Positions 15,703 to 26,300 of a DNA stretch of 27,500 bases are shown here, piece after piece. This DNA is from Bacteroidales bacterium (GTDB lineage Bacteria > Bacteroidota > Bacteroidia > Bacteroidales > UBA10428). A program made the position numbers and the translations under genes. Each line of letters begins with the position of its first letter. Position 1 is the stretch's first letter. The stretch is from contig JAFGOZ010000660.1 of the NCBI GenBank assembly GCA_016926235.1, positions 1 through 27,500 of the forward strand, in the 5' to 3' direction. The notes under the pieces are model-generated. The model ran no database searches, was not told where the DNA came from, and worked only from the letters and a program-made list of their open reading frames with translations.

Positions 15703-17193
15703 TTATTCCACCTTGGGTATTGGTAAATACCAATTTGCAGGATCCATTAATTTGGTTCTTATTGCCTCTGCTTCAGCCGGGTCACTATATTTTGCCGATA
15801 CACGGTCGGCAAGATACGATGGGTCATTTCTTCGCGTAGCAATGCGCACCAAATCGAACCAACGTTTGCCCTCAAATGCCAGTTCTTTAAACCGTTCCTC
15901 CATAATTAAATCCTCAATATACTCGGTTGTGTTTTCAACACTTGCAGGTACTTTTTTACGGTCGAGGTAAACCCGGCCACGAACGCCTTTATTACGAGAC
16001 CATTTAGTGTAATCAGCTGGTTTTTCACCTACCATGCTGCTAAAGCCATCGTTTAGCAGATAAAGCGCATAATCATGCAATCCCTGACGGTTTAGTGCTT
16101 CTGCAAGCAAAAGATGAACATCTGCCACCCGATATAAAATTACATCGGCACTATGGGGAATTCCCTTGTCAAGAGAATATTTACTAATGTATGCTTCTCC
16201 GGTCGATGTAGAATCGTATGTAATGCCATACCCACGGTATATATCTCCGGGGTCGCCTGATTTTTGGGTTTCATTTTCAAAAGCATGAATTACTAAAGAC
16301 GTAGGCTTAACTTTATAAGCGAATTCATAATTAGTCCATTCTTCGATGTAATTTCGCTGACCATTTACATAGGAATAGGGTACTGCCGTAAAAAGACTTT
16401 GTTCGAATGAATTAATAAACAGGTTTTGCCACAATTCCAGACCATAAGTACCCGGGAGTGCAGCGGCAACCCGATAAAAAGGACCATCGCAGGCATATTT
16501 CAGGAATCTTGCGGCATTTGAATAATCATTCTTTTCAAGATAAAGTTCACCGAGTAAAATATAATGGTCAATGGCATACCGATAAATATCTTTTTCGTCG
16601 TAATACTTTAAAAGTTCGTTTATTAGTACGTTAATTATTTCATCTTTTGACAGGTATGTTGGAGGTTTCGACGGATCAAAATTGCTTATATCCTCGTCAA
16701 CCATTCCAACTTCTCCGTTTAGTTTAGCCAGGGTAAAATAAGCCCAACAGCGCATGGTTACAAGTGCTCCTTTGAAATTTTCGTAAAGCTTTTGATCAAA
16801 ATCTCTGTCCTTTGATAAAATTTGCGCTAAGTTTGGCAATGTCTCATTGATATTAATAATCATTTTATAATAAGCCGCAGGATCAAGGTATTGGTTATCA
16901 GAGGTAAGATTATGCCTGTAAATATCTATCATTTCCCTGTCGGAATTGGCAGTAATATCGATCTGATCCGAACGCAATCCATCAACAAGTACTTGTTTTT
17001 CAGCAATTTCCTGTAAAAAAGTAAAAGCACCTGTGTATGATAAATCAGCATCGAGGTATGATTTGTAGTGTTTTGAAGGATCAATTCTACCACCTGTTTC
17101 TGTATCGAAAAAATCATCGCTACACGACCCAAGAATTGCAAGAGCCAAAATTAGAGTTATCGGATGCCTGAAAATGTATTTTATTGTTTTCAT
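15703..17193 (-). CDS. SusD/RagB-family nutrient-binding lipoprotein (second cassette)
   Basis: A 496-residue surface lipoprotein (MKTIKYIFRHPITLILALAI then LGSC, lipidated Cys24). It has SusD features: DFFDTETGG after the Cys, helical TPR-like segments (CWAYFTLAKLNGEVGMVDED, YLSKDEIINVLINELLKYY, ALYLLNDGF), and the C-terminal LIMEERFKELAFEGKRWFDL block with WYLPIP near the end. SusD proteins form the lid of the SusC pore and bind the substrate at the surface. This one stops at WYLPIPKVE, without the usual NPxLxQNPGY-like tail that the other SusD in the window keeps. It starts 11 bp after its SusC partner and is the last gene before the terminator hairpin. No ligand-binding residue can be assigned by eye. 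Confidence 0.92.
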   Translation of the reverse strand: MKTIKYIFRHPITLILALAILGSCSDDFFDTETGGRIDPSKHYKSYLDADLSYTGAFTFLQEIAEKQVLVDGLRSDQIDITANSDREMIDIYRHNLTSDNQYLDPAAYYKMIININETLPNLAQILSKDRDFDQKLYENFKGALVTMRCWAYFTLAKLNGEVGMVDEDISNFDPSKPPTYLSKDEIINVLINELLKYYDEKDIYRYAIDHYILLGELYLEKNDYSNAARFLKYACDGPFYRVAAALPGTYGLELWQNLFINSFEQSLFTAVPYSYVNGQRNYIEEWTNYEFAYKVKPTSLVIHAFENETQKSGDPGDIYRGYGITYDSTSTGEAYISKYSLDKGIPHSADVILYRVADVHLLLAEALNRQGLHDYALYLLNDGFSSMVGEKPADYTKWSRNKGVRGRVYLDRKKVPASVENTTEYIEDLIMEERFKELAFEGKRWFDLVRIATRRNDPSYLADRVSAKYSDPAEAEAIRTKLMDPANWYLPIPKVE

Positions 17194-17204
17194 AGGTGCG
17201 GGTT

Positions 17205-20200
17205 TTAGAGGCTAATTTGAATACCAATTATGACTGAAATAGTTTGAGGGATTTTACCATAATCAATTCCCATGTAATAGGGGTTGCTAAGGTACATTGT
17301 TTCCGGATCGTATCCTGAATATTTGGTTAAAGTATACAGGTTTGAGGCCGTTAAATAAAGAGTAGCTTCTTTTCTTAGGCTGAATATCCGGGGTGTATTG
17401 TAGCTAACAGTAAGTTGCTTCAGTTTCAGGTACGAGCCGTCTTCAATCCATCTGTCAGAAAAAGCATTATTTCCATTCGGATCGCCTAAAGCCAGTCTCG
17501 GTAATTCAGCTGCAGGATTCGGAGACTCTGCTTGCCAGCGGTTTAATACATCGGTACTTTGATTACTAAAATCTTCCATGGCTGTCATCTTATAGCGCAG
17601 GTAATTGTAGATGTCATTTCCTACACTGTAAGTAAAGAGGGTAGAAAATTTGAATCGCTTAATTTTTAAGTCAGCTGTTAACCCACCAAAAATCATAGGA
17701 TTCGGATCACCTATAATTTGCTTGTCTTTGTCATCAATAATGTTGTTGCCATCAACATCTTCGAAAATAACATCGCCAGCACTCATGGGCCATCCGTTCG
17801 GGCCAATTATTCCATTGGCTTCCACATCGGAATTATAAATTCCCAGTGTTTTATATCCATAAAATGCATTTATCGGGTTATCAACCATGGCTACATATTC
17901 TCCTCCAACAACTTCCCTGGTCAGGAATTCAGTTTCGGGATTAATAAATTCAAGACCGGTAATTTTGGTTTTTTGTTTAGTAACCGTAGCTCCCAACAAT
18001 AACTCAGATTCGCCAAAAAACAACCTGGCATCCGTAGCAAACTCTATACCACTGGTTGCCAGTTTACCGCCATTGTCGTAATAATCGGTAAATCCAAAAT
18101 TATAAGGCAATTGTTGGTTGATGATTAGGTTATTTACAAATGACATGTAATAATCGAGATGAAAATTAACAGCATTTTTACCGGTAGTCATGTCAATCCC
18201 CGTGTTTAAGGTTGATTTTCTTTCTGCTTTCATCTCTTTATTCGGATTATAATCCATCACAACAGCACTTACGTTTTGGAATCTGCTACCGGTATAGGTT
18301 AATTTCGAATACTGGTAAATATTGCTGAACATATTTCCTGTTTGTGCAAAGGATGCGCGAACCTTGAGGTCATTTATTTTTGTGTTGTTTTTCATGAATT
18401 CTGAAGAACTCAATCTCCAGGCGCCAAAAACAGAGGGATAAAAGTTATATCTGTTTTCACTATTAAAAACCGATGAAGCATCTAAGGAAGTTGATAAGCA
18501 CAAGTAATATTTATCGCGGAAATTATAATCGGCATTTGCAAAATACGATAGCCATTTCACTTCATTCAAATCACCATTTTGGGTTCTGAGGTAAGAATAT
18601 TCAGCTCCCTGCCCCAGACTTCTAAAATCGTCAGAAGGTGTATTCAAATCAATAGACTGACTGTTTTTATATGAATTTGAGACATTTCTTATTCCTGCAT
18701 GAATATTAAGGTGGTGGTAGGTGTTATAGGTATTTTTATAATTTAGTGTAGTATGATTTTGATTTGATCTATACTCAGTAACCATATCCTGAGGGCTGTT
18801 TTTAGCCGAATCTATTTGAACAACTCCGATATCAGGAATAAAAATATTGATACGATCGTTATTAACAGTAATACCGATTATGTGAGAAATACTCAATTTT
18901 GGACTTATGGAATATACTACATTTGCCGAAGTCAATAATTGGAAATTTCTGTCAGATCCCAGCGCTTTATCAATAAGAACTGCGGGGTTACTTATATTAA
19001 AAGCTCCGACATCGTCGTACGGATATAATTCAGTTCCATTGGTTGTGCTTCTCTCATGAGCTGTCATCAAGGGAGATTTAAGCACCGAAGATGCAACCGG
19101 ATTAAGAACAGTAGTAGGTCCCATATTTGAAAGGTTCACATCTGCAAGGGCAAGTTTAGTATTCGGTAAAATGGTTAACCTTTTAGTAATATTAATTTTA
19201 CCGTTTAATCGAAGGTTATATCTTGAATAACTCCATTGATCGTAAACGGCACCTTGTCTTACGTAACCGGTTGAAATATTGTATGTAGCGATATCATCTC
19301 CACCCTTAAGAAAGATATGATATTTTTGCATTGGCGCAGGTTGGAATTGTTCTTTCTGCCAATCAGTCTTATTGCCATACCGGTAATATTCATATTTCCA
19401 GGCATTGAGTTTGTCTAGTTCTGACAAGGAATAACCTTCGGAATTAATCATACTGTTATAGTATGACCTGAATTGATCCGCATTTAATACTTCAAGCGTT
19501 GCAGGAGGCAATGATACACCACCATACGAACTTATTTTAATTGTGGCACTGGTTTCTTTTTTTTGTTCTGTATTAATATAGATCACGCCATTTGAGCCGG
19601 TACTACCTAAATATCCTTCGCCTGTTTTATTAATGGTATAATCAATAATATCATCAACATCAACAACATTAAGCGGATTAAATAAAAAACCTTCAATCCG
19701 ATAATTATTGGGGAAATTTACTTCATGTATTAATCCATCGATAAAAACTAAGGGTTCGTTTCTTCCAAAAATTGAGGAAATTCCCCGAAGATTCATCCAA
19801 GAACTATGACCTGGCATACCAGAATGTTCAACAACATTCAAACCGGCTACTTTTCCCGAAAGAATCTGATTGGCCGAAGCAGCTGATGTATGCTCAAATG
19901 CTGAATTTGGAAGCAATGTAATAGAATTTGTTGCTTCTCTCAGTTTATTTGTTCCAAATGGCGACGAATACAACTCATTTTCTGAAATATTCTCTGAAGG
20001 TGTCAGATAAATTACGAGCAATTCCTGTCCGTTGGTAAAAATTTCATCGGTGTGATATCCCGGATAGGTAACTATTATTCTCTCGGTTTTTGTAGGTAGG
20101 TCAAGGGTAAATTTACCTTCGGCATCTGAGTTGGTATATTCTGTTGCTGATGCAACAGAAACTATAGCCTGTTCAATGGGTTTTCCGGTTCCAGATTCCA

Positions 20201-20369
20201 GAATAGTACCATATAACTTGTATCCGCCTGTATCTTGTGCCAAAAGTGCAACGAAACTGCTAATGGCAACCAACATATATGTAGCCAGAATTCGTAGGTT
20301 AAGGTGTTTATGTGTCATGAAGACGAAGTATTTAGGGTGTTTCATTTCATTTATTACAGTGATTTTCAT
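17205..20369 (-). CDS. SusC/RagA-family TonB-linked outer-membrane transporter (second cassette)
   Basis: A 1054-residue transporter. After the signal peptide (hydrophobic YMLVAISSFVALLAQ) comes a CarboxypepD-reg-like domain (YKLYGTILESGTGKPIEQAI), then a plug with ANQILSGKVAGLNVVEHSG, LRGISSIFGRNEPLVFIDG and a modified end, TGEGYLGSTGSNGVIYINTE, where the family usually has an EVLKDA..GA.G..GANGVI.ITTK pattern. A 22-strand barrel is expected to the C-terminus. The start at 20369 leaves a long polar stretch before the hydrophobic core; the in-frame ATG at 20318 would give a normal signal peptide. It lies 14 bp after the fasciclin gene and 11 bp before its SusD. It is expected to import the ligand captured by SusD. 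The plug is clearly diverged from that of the first cassette, so the two are not a recent duplication. Confidence 0.92.
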   Translation of the reverse strand: MKITVINEMKHPKYFVFMTHKHLNLRILATYMLVAISSFVALLAQDTGGYKLYGTILESGTGKPIEQAIVSVASATEYTNSDAEGKFTLDLPTKTERIIVTYPGYHTDEIFTNGQELLVIYLTPSENISENELYSSPFGTNKLREATNSITLLPNSAFEHTSAASANQILSGKVAGLNVVEHSGMPGHSSWMNLRGISSIFGRNEPLVFIDGLIHEVNFPNNYRIEGFLFNPLNVVDVDDIIDYTINKTGEGYLGSTGSNGVIYINTEQKKETSATIKISSYGGVSLPPATLEVLNADQFRSYYNSMINSEGYSLSELDKLNAWKYEYYRYGNKTDWQKEQFQPAPMQKYHIFLKGGDDIATYNISTGYVRQGAVYDQWSYSRYNLRLNGKINITKRLTILPNTKLALADVNLSNMGPTTVLNPVASSVLKSPLMTAHERSTTNGTELYPYDDVGAFNISNPAVLIDKALGSDRNFQLLTSANVVYSISPKLSISHIIGITVNNDRINIFIPDIGVVQIDSAKNSPQDMVTEYRSNQNHTTLNYKNTYNTYHHLNIHAGIRNVSNSYKNSQSIDLNTPSDDFRSLGQGAEYSYLRTQNGDLNEVKWLSYFANADYNFRDKYYLCLSTSLDASSVFNSENRYNFYPSVFGAWRLSSSEFMKNNTKINDLKVRASFAQTGNMFSNIYQYSKLTYTGSRFQNVSAVVMDYNPNKEMKAERKSTLNTGIDMTTGKNAVNFHLDYYMSFVNNLIINQQLPYNFGFTDYYDNGGKLATSGIEFATDARLFFGESELLLGATVTKQKTKITGLEFINPETEFLTREVVGGEYVAMVDNPINAFYGYKTLGIYNSDVEANGIIGPNGWPMSAGDVIFEDVDGNNIIDDKDKQIIGDPNPMIFGGLTADLKIKRFKFSTLFTYSVGNDIYNYLRYKMTAMEDFSNQSTDVLNRWQAESPNPAAELPRLALGDPNGNNAFSDRWIEDGSYLKLKQLTVSYNTPRIFSLRKEATLYLTASNLYTLTKYSGYDPETMYLSNPYYMGIDYGKIPQTISVIIGIQISL

Positions 20370-20383
20370 TTTCAGGATATTTA

Positions 20384-21886
20384 TTACTCAATGGGAGTAA
20401 ATAATACATAATCCCAAAACATTTGTCCGGGTTCAAGACTTGATAATTTAATAGTATGTTTTTGTGTTACTTCAAAGTTTACCTCGGCAATATCAATAGG
20501 ATCAGTGCCCCAGCCCTTAGTTTCCGGATCAGCAATACCAACGTATTTGCCATCTACTTCGCAGGATGTTTTAGCCCATGCCGGACCGTTGAAGAAATGG
20601 CCCTGGAGCATATATTTTCCTTTCATGATTTTTGGGGTTGTTAATTCTACCCAAAAATGTCCATTCATCGATATTGCATCGTCGTCCATTAAAAAGTGGC
20701 CGGGCTTAATATAATACATAAGGTACTCACCATCCCATTTCAATTCTTTGAAAGTGTTTTGGCCATCGTAAAAACTTTCGTAAAAGTTATGGTAATATGG
20801 GCCCTGCTTAATATCAAAAAAATCAGTAGTCTGAAACAAGACTGGTTCGGGATCCGACTCGATATAAGGCAGCAACGAATTTATAGTATGAATAGCTCCA
20901 TTTTTCGCTGGGATATTGGATAAATCGAAATAGAATCCTGTATAGGACGAATCGGTCTTATTGATTTTAAAATCTTTCTCAACCCGGATATTCAAATAAT
21001 TGTCATACGATATAAGATAGTAAACATCGCGCGGAGCAAAGTCAGAAAAATAATTTGCCTCGGACAGGCAGTGGTAAAGCATGTATTTATAAAAACCATT
21101 TTCTCTGTCTGTTAGATCTCCCGAGTCACTATACTTGTTAATAAGGTCATCAATCGTATAAATTCCAAACCGGTTAAAAAGTGTATCCGGAACGGCTAAA
21201 ATGGTAAACCATGCCCTGGCAGTGGCATTACCAAACGGGAATTCAATTATTTTTAATGTGTCTTCGAGTCCGGTTCTGGCAAGTCCTTCAATAAAAATTG
21301 AATAACCTTCGTATGAATCCAGTACCTCGATAACATTTTTTGTAACAGGCTTCAAAACTTTATCGATTTCCTGTATATATCCGTTTGAGACATCAATATC
21401 TCTGTGTATTATAGTAGCAGTTTTATTGAGAACAATTTCAATGTCTGGCAAATCGGAAGCAACATTGTCTCCATTTGCATTTGCATAAGGTAAGGTACCA
21501 AGGCCAATTGAAGCTGTAGTAATTTCATGAGTAAAAATGTGATTTTTCACCATGGTTGTAAGTACATCCATTTCAATCTGGGTATAATCTGTAACGTTCA
21601 AATCGGCATAATACTCCTTCATGCCTTCATCGGTGGGTAATAATAAAGTAAACGGACCGCGAACCCTTAATAAATTATCAATTCCGGTATAGTTTAATAC
21701 CTTACTAAACTCAGAGAAATCATCGTCGTGGGCTAATACGTAATCAGTAATAACCAGATCTTGATTTTTTGGCTCCCAATATACGGGCTTATCTTCGCAA
21801 CTCAAACCCAATAAGAAGATATTTAGCAAAAGAGTCATCTTCAGTGTGATACCCATTATGCCAGTTTTATTCATTTTTGTTTTCAT
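20384..21886 (-). CDS. Fasciclin (FAS1) lipoprotein with C-terminal carbohydrate-binding-like domain
   Basis: A 500-residue lipoprotein: signal with LLGLSC, lipidated Cys30. Two FAS1 domains follow. The first (about 44-185) has the H1 motif GPFTLLLPTD at 77-86 and H2-like NGYIQEIDKVLKP at 168-180; the second (about 190-342) has WFTILAVPD and NGAIHTINSLLP. FAS1 domains are small beta/alpha folds used in adhesion and matrix binding. Residues about 350-500 form another, beta-rich domain: GHFWVELTTPKIMKGKYMLQ, then CEVDGKYVG, HTIKLSSLEPGQMFWDYVLF. Its pattern (VDG-x-x-VG, H-TI-x-L, WD-Y-x-x-F) resembles the beta-sandwich CBM6/35 group, though no exact family could be named. The gene sits between SusD of the first cassette (30 bp upstream) and SusC of the second (14 bp downstream), the slot used for accessory surface lipoproteins in Sus-type loci. 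Confidence 0.85.
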   Translation of the reverse strand: MKTKMNKTGIMGITLKMTLLLNIFLLGLSCEDKPVYWEPKNQDLVITDYVLAHDDDFSEFSKVLNYTGIDNLLRVRGPFTLLLPTDEGMKEYYADLNVTDYTQIEMDVLTTMVKNHIFTHEITTASIGLGTLPYANANGDNVASDLPDIEIVLNKTATIIHRDIDVSNGYIQEIDKVLKPVTKNVIEVLDSYEGYSIFIEGLARTGLEDTLKIIEFPFGNATARAWFTILAVPDTLFNRFGIYTIDDLINKYSDSGDLTDRENGFYKYMLYHCLSEANYFSDFAPRDVYYLISYDNYLNIRVEKDFKINKTDSSYTGFYFDLSNIPAKNGAIHTINSLLPYIESDPEPVLFQTTDFFDIKQGPYYHNFYESFYDGQNTFKELKWDGEYLMYYIKPGHFLMDDDAISMNGHFWVELTTPKIMKGKYMLQGHFFNGPAWAKTSCEVDGKYVGIADPETKGWGTDPIDIAEVNFEVTQKHTIKLSSLEPGQMFWDYVLFTPIE

Positions 21887-21916
21887 AGTCCTTCAACTTT
21901 TAGTCTGTAATATGGA

Positions 21917-23371
21917 TTACCTATCGTAAAATGGGTTTTGCACCAGTTTTTTGTTTACCTGTATTTCGTTATAATGTATTGGCAGGTAGTAACTCATAGT
22001 ATCCACTACTTTTGATCTCATAACAGCTAATTTTTGAGCATCGGTTGCTTTGGATAACAGCATATCCATAATGAGCTGTTTATTTTCGAAATGGTTTTTC
22101 TTGGCAAACCTTAAAACATCGTACCAGCGTTTGCCTTCCGCTGCAAATTCCCTTCCTCTCTCAGCGAGCAGGGTATTTCTGAAATTGACCAAAGAAAAAG
22201 TAGGTGTATACGATACACCGGCACGCTCAGCTATTAGTCTGACCAGGTAATTGGCTTCTTCAAAATTTCCTGTTTCAGCAAGTGCTTCGGCTTTAATAAA
22301 AAGAATATCGGCATATCGGTAATAAATGAAGTTTGCATCTCTTTCATTATCCGTTCGCTTTTTCTGATTCAGGCCTGTTTCATCAGTACCAACATATTTC
22401 CAAAGTGGCCCTTTTGAACCCGACATACGGATATCATTTTGCCTGTCATAATCGATATAACTTAAATTAACGCTTAAACTATTCAGGAGTGAAACATATA
22501 TCGGATTTTCCTGTCCATCAAAATCGTCATCGTATTGAAGTTCAAAAATGCTTTCAAGTCTTGAATTTCCAGGGTAATATATTTTAAACCAATCGTTGCT
22601 TGGTTCCAGACCTAAAGCACCGCTGTTCATTATTGAATCGCAATATGTGATACACTCATTATACCTTTCACTCCAAAGCAATACATCAGCCATTAAAGCC
22701 TGAATGGCATATTTGTTTGCACGGCCTTTTAAGAGGGAAATGTCATTGGCAAATTTATCTGTAAAAGCAAGCGCACTGGCAACTTTTAAATCGGATACAA
22801 TTTGATTTAAAACCACTCTTTCTTCGCTTTTGGGGAGGTAAAATTCAACAGTATCTGAAACAGTTGGGGATAAAACCAGCGGAACATCTTTCCACAATCT
22901 GACTAAATAAAAATAATTCAGTGCACGCAGGAAAAGCATTTCTGATTTTATGTCATCAATCACCTCATCTGTAAGGGTTTTGTCTTCTTTTTGAACAATT
23001 GGAGCATAATGCATTACAGTATTGGCAAGATTAATAACATTGTAGTATGAACTCCAATTTGCAACACCATTGGTGGTTGAAATATCGCTGGCTGCAATAC
23101 GCTCGTAATCACCAAAAATTCCACCGCTTATTGAAATAAAATCTGCCCGGACTTCACCCATAAGAAGTGATTTCTCCATGGTGCCTCTAAGCGCATCGTA
23201 AGTAGCGGCTATTACACTGTTTATATCATCGCTGGTTTTCCAGAATTCTTGTTTTATTAACTCATTTTCCGGTTCAATATCAATCCAGTCGTTGCATCCT
23301 GTATTCCAAAGCAAGCAGGCGCCAAGAGCAAGAAAGATTTTTATTTTATTACGAGAAGCAGATATTTTCAT
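21917..23371 (-). CDS. SusD/RagB-family nutrient-binding lipoprotein (first cassette)
   Basis: A 484-residue surface lipoprotein (MKISASRNKIKIFLALGACL then LWNTGC, lipidated Cys26). SusD signs are DWIDIEPENELIKQEFWKT with a following helix (DDINSVIAATYDALRG), LRALNYFYLVRLWKDVPLVL, YRYADILFIKAEALAETG, ERGREFAAEGKRWYDVLRF and a full-length C-terminus (YYLPIHYNEIQVNKKLVQNP then FYDR). It is the partner of the SusC gene ending 27 bp upstream and precedes the fasciclin gene by 30 bp. By family knowledge it captures the ligand at the cell surface and closes over SusC. Sequence divergence from the other SusD of the operon is large. Confidence 0.95.
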   Translation of the reverse strand: MKISASRNKIKIFLALGACLLWNTGCNDWIDIEPENELIKQEFWKTSDDINSVIAATYDALRGTMEKSLLMGEVRADFISISGGIFGDYERIAASDISTTNGVANWSSYYNVINLANTVMHYAPIVQKEDKTLTDEVIDDIKSEMLFLRALNYFYLVRLWKDVPLVLSPTVSDTVEFYLPKSEERVVLNQIVSDLKVASALAFTDKFANDISLLKGRANKYAIQALMADVLLWSERYNECITYCDSIMNSGALGLEPSNDWFKIYYPGNSRLESIFELQYDDDFDGQENPIYVSLLNSLSVNLSYIDYDRQNDIRMSGSKGPLWKYVGTDETGLNQKKRTDNERDANFIYYRYADILFIKAEALAETGNFEEANYLVRLIAERAGVSYTPTFSLVNFRNTLLAERGREFAAEGKRWYDVLRFAKKNHFENKQLIMDMLLSKATDAQKLAVMRSKVVDTMSYYLPIHYNEIQVNKKLVQNPFYDR

Positions 23372-23398
23372 CGTGTATTGTTTTATTTGTTTCAGTTA

Positions 23399-26300
23399 TT
23401 AGAATGTTAATCCTACACCCAATGTATATCTAATACTTGGAGGAGTGCGGCTAAAATCTTTAGGTAATTGGTCGGGTCTGCTTGGAATTGATACTTCCGG
23501 ATCCTGTCCTGAATAATTTGTCCAGGTATAAATATTGTATCCGGTGAAAAACAACTTCAGATCACTTAAATTTAAATTGGTAATCATTTTCTTTGGAAAA
23601 TTATAGGTTATTGAAGCTGATTTAAAACGAATATATGAACCATCTTCAACAAAACGACTTGAGCCCAACCAATTATAACCTTCGTTATATAAAGCTCTCG
23701 GAACATCTGTTTCGTCTCCTTCCTTTCTCCATCTCCAATTGGTTGCTTTACTCTGATTATCGGAGTTATACATTTTTTCGGTATCCATACGGGTTTGGTT
23801 GATTATTTCCTGTCCGATTCTGTAATAAATAAACAGGTTAACTGTCAACCCCTTGTATTGTACCCGGGGGCCAAATCCTCCCATCAGTTCGGGGTTGGTA
23901 TCGCCCAGGTAAACAATATCGAGTTCATCTATCTTTCCATCATAATTTCTATCGGCGTAATGTGCATCGCCTGCTTTATAAATGTAGGCTGAAGATCCGC
24001 CATGAATCATATGCATGGGTAACTCCTGTCCCGGTTCATATATCAGGTTGTCATTAACATCTCTAACATAGGTATCTTCGGTTTTTGAGTATACTCCTTT
24101 ATATTCGTAACCAAAGAATCCTCCGATAGGTTCGCCGGGAACAACAGCTGTTTTATAGTTACCATTATCCTCCATGTTGCCCGATTCCAGACTAAAATTT
24201 TCTGGTAGCTGCAACACAAGATTTTCATTGTGCGAAGCATTAAAGTTGAAACTAATTTTAAGGTCATTCATATCAATTAACTTATAGTCAATTGAAACTT
24301 CAATTCCCTTATTTTGTAACTCGCCATCGTTTGTATTAAATGAACCAAAACCTGTACTTGTTGGAATTCCTGTATTCCATAAGAATAAATTATGGGTTGT
24401 TTTTTCATAAACGTCAAATTCAATATTCAGCCTGTTTTTATGGCCATAAAATGAAAACCCAAGGTTTGTCTGCTCAATATTTTCCCATTGTAAACCGGTT
24501 AATTCCATATTTTTTGGCACAACTCCTGCTGTGTTTAGGTATGCAAGATCATTTCCTGCCCTGTAAGTATTGAAATACAAGTAACTATCACCAGGTGCAT
24601 TTCCGGATATTCCCCAGCTGCTGCGTAATTTAAAATCATTAATAAAATTAATATTTCTTATACCGGGTTCTTCTGAAATACGCCAGGCAAAAGTAGCGGC
24701 CGGGAAAATACCCCATCGTGCTTCACGACTGTATTTAGAGTTTCCTTCAAGTTTAGAACTTAGGGAGAAAATATATTTATCTTTAAATTTATAATGTGCT
24801 GAAGCGAAGGCACCAATGGATCGATACTCAGAAAACCAGGCATACATACTGGTAATAGTTTTATCTCCCACAGTAGATGTTTCATATTCCGAGAAAGATC
24901 TACTTGTTTCTAAATGGTAGGCTCTTGTTGTAGTGAGTTCGGCATCGAACTGACCCAGTATTAATAAATCATGCGTTTGGGTTGAAACCGGGGTGTAAAT
25001 AATTTTCGTCATATTATAAATCGACGACTTATTGGTAAATTCATTTGTTGCCTTGCGGGTTACATTATCAGAAAAGTTAAATCCAATAGCTTTATAGGGG
25101 AGAAATTTCTCCATTTTTTTATCAAACACATCAAGGGTAATTGTTGAGTTCATGCTTAGTTTTTCTGATATATTGTACATCAGGTTAAACCCGGCTCTTA
25201 AATTGTCCTGATAGCGTTTATGTGTACTAAGTTTTGCAAAAGCAACCGGATTTACTATATCACTTGCAGTACCCTGCAGTGTTGTTGCGGGGGTAAAAAA
25301 ATCATCGTACGGAACATTATTTGTATCTCTCACATAAACCGAAAGGTTGGGCATTTTTCGGTAAGCCATGGAACGCAGGCTTCTGTTACCGTTATAGTAA
25401 CCATCTTCAAAATCATAGTTTGCATCCTGATTATAGTGAGTATAAAGAATATCGGAGTTAAACTTTAATTTAGATGATATTTGATAATCGAATGACGTAC
25501 CCACATTTGTTTTAGCCAGCCTCGTGCCAATGGTAGTACCTTGCTCATCCTGGAATCCAACAGATACTTTATATCCGGATTTTTCTCCACCTCCACGAAC
25601 CGAAAAGTGATGTTGATGGGTATAGGCAGTCCTGGTAATTTCCTCAATCCAGTTGGTATTTTGGGCATAGTTCCAATATTCTTCCTTCCAACTCTTGTCA
25701 TAAGCAATCTCTCGTGCATGACTTCCTTCCAGATTACCACCTAAAAAGTTATTTCGCTCATCCAGATTATAATGCGATTCGGCAATAAGTTTTGAATATC
25801 CTCCACCGTCAAGCATCGGAATGGGGTCTGGTTCGTTTGCCTGAGTTACTTTATAGGTGTAATCAAAAATTGGTTTTGAACGAGTTCCTCTTTTTGTTTT
25901 TATCATTAGAACTCCGTTTGACGCTTTAGAACCCCAAATAGCAGTTGCTCCGGCATCTTTTAAAACCTCTATCGATTCAATATCTTCAGGTGCAACATCA
26001 ATCAGGTTACCAAATTTTTCAACATCGGCGCTACCGAAATCAAAACTTTCATCTACCTGCGTATCGTACGGTATTCCGTTAATTACAATAAGCGGACTAT
26101 TACGGGCGTTTAGTGTTGCTGTTCCTCGAATACGTATGTTCAAGCCAGCTCCCGGGTCACCGGAAACCGCAGAAATATCAACATTTCCCATACGTCCCTG
26201 TAGCATTTCCTCAACAGTGGTGGTCATACTCGATTTAAGTTCTTCAAGTTCCAGACGGTCAACTGCCACAGCTCTGTCGCGGATTGATATAATACCATCG

